From Oscillospiraceae bacterium (GTDB lineage Bacteria > Bacillota > Clostridia > Oscillospirales > Oscillospiraceae): a stretch of DNA of 64,000 nucleotides. The notes beneath the pieces are model-generated. The model made no database searches. It was not told the DNA's origin and was given only the letters and a program-made list of their open reading frames with translations. Below, in pieces: positions 57,962 to 64,000 of the stretch. Location: assembly GCA_015067945.1 (NCBI GenBank), contig SVLM01000006.1, positions 1 to 64,000 on the forward strand, written 5' to 3'. Numbering within the stretch: position 1 is the stretch's first letter; each line of letters opens with the position of its first letter. The position numbers were made by a program, and so were the translations under genes.

Positions 57962-60424
57962 TTATTCCTCCTTTAGCGAAATAATGTAGATAGGAACACT
58001 GGGAATAGTGATGTTTTGGTAGGGAATCGAATACTGAATGGTAAGGTCACCCCTGCCAACATAGGAAGCCGTACCGCCGGAACTGTCCGCAATCATTAAA
58101 TCCTTGTTGTCCTTTACGCCATACGCCAATACTGCGTGGCTGGCAGGAGCAGGCATGCCAACGAAAACATACTTGCCTTGTGCGATAGCATCATACACGG
58201 CCTGCAGTTCTGTCTGTCCATAGTTTGTGTATGTGGTACAACTCAAACCGAGAGCTTCACACAAACCCGGAACTTCTGGAATCTCACCTTTACGGTCTTC
58301 GTAAACAGCAGAAAAGGCATCACGACCTGCTTCGCCGATGATTTCCATAAATTCATCAACCGTGGAAAGAGTCAAATTATGCAAGGCACAATATGCGTGC
58401 ATAACAGTGAACAACAAGCAGCCATCTCTGTATTTATGGTCTGTGTTACCGATGGATTTGTCTGCCCATCGGGGGTCGCTCTGGGCAAGAAAAGTAGGCA
58501 ACGGATTTTCCTTTGCTGTAACCGTGCAATCGCTCCAAAAGTCAGTGGTGTGTCCGTAAAAGATAGCCCACGGACTATGCAATCCGCTGCAATTAAATGA
58601 GTACGTGTCAACTATTGCATTGGCCGGAAAATCAACCTTGTTAAGCCGCAGGGTTTGTCGCAGAGCATATTGCTCAATAATGGCTACATTTGCACCACCC
58701 TTAATTCTGGACAGCGTACTGCATCCAGCAAATGTGCTATTGAGAATTTTGGTTACATTTCCGATATCGGCATACTTCAAAAACGGGCAGGTGTTAAATG
58801 CCGCCGTACCAATAGTAGTAAGGTTCGGGCATTTGATTTTTTCCAAGCTGACGGATTGGAATGCCACCATACCGATTTTTTCAATCTGTTCGGTGTTGTA
58901 GATGTTCTTCAAATTGATTGCGTAGTCACAGAATCTGTCGGGGATTTCTGTAATACTATCGGGCAAAGTCAGGTTTTCCACGGCACTATTCCGCATAAAC
59001 ATACCGGGAGCAAGGCTGACAACAGCAATCTCATCCACCACTTCGGGAATGACAAGGTGCTTCGGCAGTTCCGCATTTCTGCTACCAGCCGCGCCCAATC
59101 CGTTGTCGCTGATAGCGTAGGTAAACGTGCTATTAGCGGCAGGGCAAGCACCACGATATTCCGGCTTCAGCGAAAGCACGCCATCGTCCGTGATGGTGAA
59201 GTAGGTTGCGTGAATATCGGGATCATTGGTTATGCCGATATTCTTCCTTGCCTGTGCCTGCTGTTCCTCGGAGAAGTTTTGCTCCTTGCAGGACACCGCA
59301 CTCTCCTCCATCTGCAACAGCTCCTCCCGGAGGGTGTCGTAGAAGACCAGCTCGCCAACGAATTGGACATCCTCGTCGTCAAAGATATACAGGCCGGAAT
59401 CCACGTCCCGTTCAGTACAGCCGGGACGTGCCTGCAGCCAGTCCACCTCCATGGCTACATTGCCGGTGGGATACTGCAGAGCAGCCGAGTCCGTGAGCTC
59501 TTGAATATGGACGACGATCTTCTCGCCCGGAGCAAACCATCTGCCTATATCCAGCTCTACCTGTAGCTGTCCTGCAGGCGGATCATCTACAAATGTCGCA
59601 GCAATGGGGTCCGCATTCAGATCCACAGAGTTGAAAAGCTTAATGTAGATGCCGTCGCAGATGCCGCTCACCGTCACCGGAAAGCGGACCTTCTCCAGAT
59701 ACCGGGGAGATCCAACCACCTGCAGGCTGGTGGCATACATCGCCACCGCCTCCTCCGCCACCCCACCGGATCGGCTGATGGTCAGCGGCCGAGCACCGAT
59801 CTGATCGCCGGGTTCTCCTTTTTCTCCCTGCGGTCCCTGAGGACCTTGTCTCCCTTGGGCCCCGCGAGGTCCTACATCTCCCTGGGGGCCTGCCGGTCCG
59901 GGAATTCCTTGAGGCCCCTGTTCACCCTGAGGTCCTTGCGGGCCGGAAGGGCCGGCAAGAGACTGCAGCCATTCGTCCATGGTTCCCACGAATCCTCGCA
60001 TCACCGCTAAGCCATAGGCGGTAATGTAGTACGACGGTACGCCCGGAGCACTCTGCGGATCCCGTCCGCCCCGGCCCTGGGCAGGTGTGTACACACGGGC
60101 AAACCACCGCACGAAATTGCTATAAGCTTCGTTGTACTGGATCATGGAGTTTTGGTATTTGTCGTACTCACCGTTGGTCATGTCGATTTTTGCTTCCAGC
60201 CATAGGCCGTAAATTCCGTCGTGAGGGAACCGAACCAGCAGCTGTGTATCTGCGTGCTCCGGCCACGAATAGCGGAGCTGCTCTGTCTCGCAGATGTCCA
60301 TCAGAAGCACATTTACGGCAAGCATGCCCTCCAGCTCCGCGATCCAGGCCACCTTCTGCTCAGCGGTAAACGCATTGGGCTTTCTTGCATCCACCCTGTC
60401 CAGCACTTCTTTGATCGTGCTCAT
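57962..60424 (-). CDS. Phage fibre with collagen-like, BspA-type LRR and C39-like peptidase parts
   Basis: An 820-residue protein in four parts. Residues 1-165 are an N-terminal virion-attachment-like head. Residues 170-215 are a Gly-Pro-Gln collagen-like shaft ([19 protein letters not shown]). Residues 420-650 contain BspA-type leucine-rich repeats ([36 protein letters not shown]). Residues 660-820 resemble a C39-family cysteine peptidase, with the Cys in [12 protein letters not shown], the His in [10 protein letters not shown] and the Asp in IADSSGG. The LRR-peptidase half is more AT-rich than the first half, suggesting module exchange. It probably binds and perhaps trims a host surface protein. 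Confidence 0.85.
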   Translation of the reverse strand: MSTIKEVLDRVDARKPNAFTAEQKVAWIAELEGMLAVNVLLMDICETEQLRYSWPEHADTQLLVRFPHDGIYGLWLEAKIDMTNGEYDKYQNSMIQYNEAYSNFVRWFARVYTPAQGRGGRDPQSAPGVPSYYITAYGLAVMRGFVGTMDEWLQSLAGPSGPQGPQGEQGPQGIPGPAGPQGDVGPRGAQGRQGPQGPQGEKGEPGDQIGARPLTISRSGGVAEEAVAMYATSLQVVGSPRYLEKVRFPVTVSGICDGIYIKLFNSVDLNADPIAATFVDDPPAGQLQVELDIGRWFAPGEKIVVHIQELTDSAALQYPTGNVAMEVDWLQARPGCTERDVDSGLYIFDDEDVQFVGELVFYDTLREELLQMEESAVSCKEQNFSEEQQAQARKNIGITNDPDIHATYFTITDDGVLSLKPEYRGACPAANSTFTYAISDNGLGAAGSRNAELPKHLVIPEVVDEIAVVSLAPGMFMRNSAVENLTLPDSITEIPDRFCDYAINLKNIYNTEQIEKIGMVAFQSVSLEKIKCPNLTTIGTAAFNTCPFLKYADIGNVTKILNSTFAGCSTLSRIKGGANVAIIEQYALRQTLRLNKVDFPANAIVDTYSFNCSGLHSPWAIFYGHTTDFWSDCTVTAKENPLPTFLAQSDPRWADKSIGNTDHKYRDGCLLFTVMHAYCALHNLTLSTVDEFMEIIGEAGRDAFSAVYEDRKGEIPEVPGLCEALGLSCTTYTNYGQTELQAVYDAIAQGKYVFVGMPAPASHAVLAYGVKDNKDLMIADSSGGTASYVGRGDLTIQYSIPYQNITIPSVPIYIISLKEE

Positions 60425-60495
60425 ATTATCCTCCTTTCAAAGAAAAGGGCGTGGGCGGTCGGCCCACGCCCTTCGTGCTATGTATTGCAGCTGCC

Positions 60496-61515
60496 TTACA
60501 GTTTCAGGGTGGCCAGGTCGGTACCGCCCTCGATACCGCCGATGGAAGCGAATCGCCAGTCGTTGAAGGTGGCATTGAAACGGCTGCGGCCACGCCATAC
60601 GTTGGCGTCGGTATTCTCGTCAATGGTGGAGTGGACCTCCAGCTTGACGCGGTCGTTCCACACAGCACCGCCATAGGTCTGGTTATACTTGCTGTCCAGC
60701 AAGATCCAGGGCTTCATACCCGCATCCACAAACTGGTTCAGGTAGGACCAGATGATCACATTCCAGCGGCCATGCTGGTAGTTGAAGGCGTTGTTGGCAG
60801 TGACGGGATCCTTATCTGCACCGATGGCAGCGAATACCTGCTGCTTCAGCTCGGGATCCTCGGGGATCAGGATGGTATCAGGGGCCACGTCCAGGATGTT
60901 GTCGTTGTCACCCTTGAAAAGGTGCATGGCACTTTCGGCTCTGCCCAGAGCATCCACGGAGAATGCATTGGAGAACTTGTTGGTCATGGTCTTGCCGGAT
61001 ACCTTGGGCTTGTGGGCGGTGTGGAACAGAGCCAGACCGTCTGCGGCGGCGATGTCAAACTGACGGCCGCGGAAAGCTACCTTGGTCTTGCCGGCCATGG
61101 CACCGCCATAAACGGCAGCACCGAACAGTTCGCGGGTGCGATTGTAGGCGGTGATGAAGCCGGCGGGCTGCTTCTTCAGATCCAGCAGCTTACCGTCCTC
61201 GATCATCTCCTTGGAGATGGCGAAGGAATCCTTCCAGGTCTCATAGACCAGCAGCTTCTGGTAACCCTCCTGCATACCGTCAGTGGGATATGCACCGTTT
61301 TCACCCACAGGCTGGAAGCCGCCCATGGCGGTCATGGAAGTCATCATATCGCCGTAGTTCTCGGAGGTGCCCATCAGGAACAGATCCTTCAGGACGCTCT
61401 GCTTTTCAAACTGCTCGCCACGCTGTTCCAGGAACATCTTGATGGGAGCCTGGCACTTGCCGTAGATGGAGTCATTCAGGCCGGAAGCCTGGGTAAATAC
61501 AAAATTGTTAGGCAT
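60496..61515 (-). CDS. Phage major capsid protein
   Basis: A 339-residue protein that fits an HK97-fold major capsid: an N-terminal arm, LVYETWKDSFAISKEMIEDG, GGAMAGKTKVAFRGRQFDIA, DTILIPEDPELKQQVFAAIG, and a C-terminal WRFASIGGIEGG. It follows the scaffold and decoration genes, the usual order. A good GGAG-type ribosome site precedes the ATG. Confidence 0.85.
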   Translation of the reverse strand: MPNNFVFTQASGLNDSIYGKCQAPIKMFLEQRGEQFEKQSVLKDLFLMGTSENYGDMMTSMTAMGGFQPVGENGAYPTDGMQEGYQKLLVYETWKDSFAISKEMIEDGKLLDLKKQPAGFITAYNRTRELFGAAVYGGAMAGKTKVAFRGRQFDIAAADGLALFHTAHKPKVSGKTMTNKFSNAFSVDALGRAESAMHLFKGDNDNILDVAPDTILIPEDPELKQQVFAAIGADKDPVTANNAFNYQHGRWNVIIWSYLNQFVDAGMKPWILLDSKYNQTYGGAVWNDRVKLEVHSTIDENTDANVWRGRSRFNATFNDWRFASIGGIEGGTDLATLKL

Positions 61516-61549
61516 TGTTTTTATCTCCTTTCGTGTTGCTTACTGGTAA

Positions 61550-61939
61550 TTAGACGAAGCGGCCGCAGACAGTGCTGCCGGCAGCGGTGCCGTCGATGCG
61601 AACGATCTCGAAGGTGCCTGCCTCGGCGGCATCCGCCTGCAGACCGCCGGCGGAAACTTCCAGCAAGGTGCCAACGGTGGCGGCTTCGGCTGCAGCACTG
61701 AGCTGGGTCTCGTAGATCACATCACTCTTTACGCGGGTAACCGCTACCAGCTCGTCGCCGGCAACAGTGATGTTTGCCATGCACAGATACTTGGGGGTGG
61801 TCTTGCTGGCGGCACTGATGGGGGCCAGCTTGCCTGCAGTGACGGTCAGCATCTGACCGGCCTGATAAGTACCGGGTGCTGCGTTCAGGTACTCATAAGG
61901 CACCACAGCACCGGTATCGGAAGAATGGGGAGAATACAT
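61550..61939 (-). CDS. Phage head decoration-like protein
   Basis: A 129-residue, beta-rich, Ala/Thr/Gly-rich protein (YQAGQMLTVTAGKLAPIS, ETQLSAAAEAATVGTLLEVS) of the size and position of capsid decoration proteins, directly before the major capsid gene. The ATG at 61939 has GGAGG 8 nt upstream. Confidence 0.72.
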   Translation of the reverse strand: MYSPHSSDTGAVVPYEYLNAAPGTYQAGQMLTVTAGKLAPISAASKTTPKYLCMANITVAGDELVAVTRVKSDVIYETQLSAAAEAATVGTLLEVSAGGLQADAAEAGTFEIVRIDGTAAGSTVCGRFV

Positions 61940-61952
61940 AGTGAAAACCTCC

Positions 61953-62951
61953 TTAAGATTTGTGTTTGTTGTAATAGTCCTGGATCTGTTGGTCGGTGGC
62001 ACCGGGATTGAGCAGACGGAACATAGCCATGTCCTCTGCAGGGACGCTGGCAGCACCCTTGCCTCTGGATACGCCGGTAGGACTTAAGTGATCCTTGCCC
62101 CGGACGTTGTTCATGGCCTGTTGCCGGATGGCTTCATCCCGGGCCTTCTCGAGCTTGGCTCGGTTGACCAGATAATGGGCATCCTTGAAGGAGTACCCAC
62201 GATTGACCAGATCGTAGAATTCCTTTGCATTGGGCATTTTCAGCAGATCCGCCACGCTGTTGATGCTCGGATCCAGTTCATGGATGGCTGCGATCTCAGC
62301 ATCGATGGCAGCTTTGTCTGCGTCGATCTGCCGCTGCTTAGCCGCCGCATTCTCCTGGTCGATCAGCTGCTGCACCTTCTGCATGGCAGGGTGCTTGCCG
62401 ATCATATCCTCCAGGATTTCCGGGGTCATTTTCCCGGACTGCAGCTGCCGCTGCATCTTCTCGGCATCGAATCGCTGATGCCAGGCAAGGAATTGCTCCA
62501 TGTTGGTGATAGGCTCGTTGGTAAAGCTGTTTACCATGCCGGCCTTTTTGAAAAAGTCCACCATGGAAGCTGCCTGCTTGTCCTGCTCCGCTTTCACGGC
62601 AGCCTGGACTGCCAGATCAATTTCCGCCTGCCGGGCTTCCTGCTCCTGCTGGCGGCGTCGGGCAGCGTTTTGCCTTCGCTGCTCCGGAGTGAGAGGGGTC
62701 TTTCCCGAATCGGCACCGTCGCCCGCTTCATTTTCCGGATCGTCCGGAGCTGCTGTGCCTGCAGAAGGTTCGGTACCTGTGCCGGTGGGATTTGCTGCGG
62801 GATCATTGGCAGGGTCGGCGGGCTCCTGCACTTGTACGCCTTCGGGATCCGCAGGGGGAGTCTGAGCTGTGGGAGCAGGATCGGCGGGCTCCTGCACTTG
62901 TTCGCCTAAGCCCAAAGCTTCATACACGTTCTTTTCGGTAAAATCGGCCAT
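61953..62951 (-). CDS. Phage scaffolding protein
   Basis: A 332-residue protein. The acidic, Pro/Ala-rich N-terminus has a repeated VQEPADPA, followed by a long helical part (about 85-240, RRQQEQEARQAEIDLAVQAA) and a basic C-terminal tail ending in YYNKHKS. This is the usual form of a phage capsid scaffold, which guides shell assembly and is then lost. The gene lies between portal and capsid genes. No protease domain is seen in it. Confidence 0.82.
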   Translation of the reverse strand: MADFTEKNVYEALGLGEQVQEPADPAPTAQTPPADPEGVQVQEPADPANDPAANPTGTGTEPSAGTAAPDDPENEAGDGADSGKTPLTPEQRRQNAARRRQQEQEARQAEIDLAVQAAVKAEQDKQAASMVDFFKKAGMVNSFTNEPITNMEQFLAWHQRFDAEKMQRQLQSGKMTPEILEDMIGKHPAMQKVQQLIDQENAAAKQRQIDADKAAIDAEIAAIHELDPSINSVADLLKMPNAKEFYDLVNRGYSFKDAHYLVNRAKLEKARDEAIRQQAMNNVRGKDHLSPTGVSRGKGAASVPAEDMAMFRLLNPGATDQQIQDYYNKHKS

Positions 62952-63045
62952 GTCGGCTCCTTTCGTCGGCCTGGTGGCCGCTGGATTTTTTCTCTGTTCC
63001 TGAGTAATGGTTTGCCGCCACAGTTGCGGCGTTGTTTAGCAAGAA

Positions 63046-63177
63046 TTACTTCTTGCCGGTGCGGAGGTCACTGCCGGTCTTGACGGTGCCCTTCTTCTGG
63101 TCAGTGGTCTGGTTGGGGGCCTTGACCACCTGGGTGCCGGTATTCTTGATCCGGCCAATGTAACCGCTGTTGCTCAT
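63046..63177 (-). CDS. Small basic phage protein (43 residues)
   Basis: ATG at 63177 follows AGGAGG at 8-nt spacing. The product is basic and Gly/Thr/Lys-rich (starts MSNSGYIGRIKNTGTQVV, ends RTGKK). It sits between the portal and scaffold genes, where small head-assembly proteins often lie. No family recognised. Confidence 0.68.
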   Translation of the reverse strand: MSNSGYIGRIKNTGTQVVKAPNQTTDQKKGTVKTGSDLRTGKK

Positions 63178-63215
63178 CGTGCTGCCTCCTTTCATCTGGT
63201 TCTTATGGATTCCGT

Positions 63216-64000
63216 CTATCCGACGGGTAACCCTTGCATTGCTTGCGGCATTTCGCCGCCACCGGCGGGAGCTGCTGGGATTCCGCTACCGGCCGGGGGT
63301 TGCTCCTGTGCCGTTGCCTGTGCCTGTGCCTGCTCCTGCTTCAGGCGTTCCTCCAGGAATTTCTTGGTTTGACCCGCACCGGGATAGTGAAGAAGCTCCA
63401 TCTTGCTCCAGAAGAGGATCAGCGTATCGGTCCGGGAGGGGTCACCAAATGCACCGGTCTGCAGATTCATGCGAGTCTCCTGCCACATGGCTTCACGGTT
63501 GCTGGCGAGGGGAGCGGAGGTGTCGCAGCTGAAAAGGAACTGATCGTTCCAGTAGTACTGGCCGCTGGAATCTTTCTCCAGAAAGTCGTAGCGGCTGAAT
63601 TCTTCGTACTGGTTCTCCCCCTTGAAATCCTTGTAGCTGACGGGTCTGGGCTCGTCAGAGTAGGCCAGGGCAAACTTGAACATGATCTCAAACAGCCGGG
63701 CATATGCGGCATTCTTCATGACCCGCTTGCTTTCCAGCCGGCCTGCAGCCTGTGCTGCGGAAAACTCCTTGGCCGCACCGGATGTGGCCGTGGTGTCTCT
63801 TCGTCCCTGGAATGCGTCGGTAATGCCCAGAATCTGCCGGGCCTCTTCATAGACCATCTGCAGATACGCGATCTCATACTGAAGATCGCCCTTGAATTCA
63901 TACACATCGATGCACTGCTTCTCAGCGGGGTCGACATACCACGCCTCGCCGTCCGTCGGATCCAACCGCAGATCTGCCCGATTCGGCAGGGATACGCGGG
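63216..64000 (-). CDS. Phage portal protein, C-terminal part (cut by window end)
   Basis: The frame stays open to the end of the window, so the N-terminus is missing; a TTG at 63965 is unlikely to be the true start. The visible 261 residues include ARQILGITDAFQGRRDTTAT and AAGRLESKRVMKNAAYARLF, a helical segment like the clip/stem region of portals of short-tailed phages, and a Gln/Pro/Gly-rich tail. Portals form the dodecameric ring through which DNA enters and leaves the head. Confidence 0.78.
   Translation of the reverse strand, partial: RVSLPNRADLRLDPTDGEAWYVDPAEKQCIDVYEFKGDLQYEIAYLQMVYEEARQILGITDAFQGRRDTTATSGAAKEFSAAQAAGRLESKRVMKNAAYARLFEIMFKFALAYSDEPRPVSYKDFKGENQYEEFSRYDFLEKDSSGQYYWNDQFLFSCDTSAPLASNREAMWQETRMNLQTGAFGDPSRTDTLILFWSKMELLHYPGAGQTKKFLEERLKQEQAQAQATAQEQPPAGSGIPAAPAGGGEMPQAMQGLPVG

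Larger units (their letters stand above)
43661..64000 (-). mobile_element. Late gene region of a probable podovirus-like prophage
   Basis: Thirteen consecutive minus-strand genes in phage late order: portal, small protein, scaffold, decoration, major capsid, fibre, endolysin, two holin-type proteins, coiled-coil protein, nozzle-like protein, internal protein and giant polyvalent protein. There is no tail tube, sheath or tape measure, which favours a short-tailed phage. The left edge lies between tRNA-Pro(CGG) and 43661. Integrase, repressor and terminase are not in the window, so the right edge and lysogeny are unproven. Confidence 0.85.

Noticed and set aside
1-64000. CRISPR array
   Set aside because: No regularly spaced direct repeats with unique spacers were seen, and no cas-like genes are present.

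Overview
This window looks like a Clostridia chromosome, probably an uncultured gut member of the Oscillospirales (Ruminococcaceae-like), at roughly 53% GC by eye. The support is TTGACA-N17-TATAAT promoters, AGGAGG ribosome sites, a Trp T-box, a yybP-ykoY manganese riboswitch, VanW and DUF1934 proteins, the radical SAM/DUF2344 pair, a bile-salt-hydrolase family enzyme and dispersed intergenic repeats typical of these bacteria. The species cannot be named from sequence alone.

Layout: 1-160 holds a structured RNA candidate between two copies of one terminator hairpin. 187-6000 carries cell-wall genes (murC, ddl, a DUF1934 gene, a VanW-family protein). 6100-18350 is a DNA-repair and housekeeping block: mfd, pth and prs on minus, uvrA, radC and uvrB on plus, with a histidine-kinase-like protein that lacks its phosphoacceptor histidine. 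18350-25150 holds a membrane-anchored deacetylase-like protein, a CAT-fold protein, tRNA-Ala(CGC), mntP plus a MATE exporter behind the Mn riboswitch, an FAD dehydrogenase and a DUF523 protein. 25180-27980 is an amino-sugar recycling cluster: an XRE-HTH/BadF-type kinase fusion, murQ and nagB. 28070-30270 is gtrA, a SpoU/TrmH methyltransferase and an alpha/beta hydrolase.

30270-31840 has no ordinary gene. It holds two divergent, paralogous, structured transcripts with the same 5' start and the same 3' module (alternative helices, a ribosome site, an 8-10 codon ORF and a terminator overlapping its stop). I could not assign them to a known family; they are the best candidate here for an undescribed system. 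Next come a Trp T-box with an orphan trpB, a LysM-CAP secreted protein preceded by a 29-residue six-cysteine peptide gene, and a bile-salt-hydrolase-like enzyme divergent from a MATE exporter.

37500-39450 is an AT-rich restriction-modification cassette whose proteins closely match remembered HinP1I and M.HhaI sequences (GCGC). It is flanked by imperfect direct repeats and lies beside tRNA-Pro(GGG). GCGC is strikingly rare in the whole window. 39750-43360 carries a Lar-like zinc ribbon, DUF2344, a TIGR03960-type radical SAM protein, an M50 protease and a small membrane protein.

43660-64000 is the late region of a probable podovirus-like prophage beside tRNA-Pro(CGG), all on minus: portal (cut by the window end), scaffold, decoration protein, major capsid, a collagen/LRR/C39-peptidase fibre, amidase endolysin, holin-type proteins, a coiled-coil protein, a nozzle-like protein, an internal protein and a 2952-residue polyvalent protein. 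No integrase, terminase or lysogeny genes are in the window.
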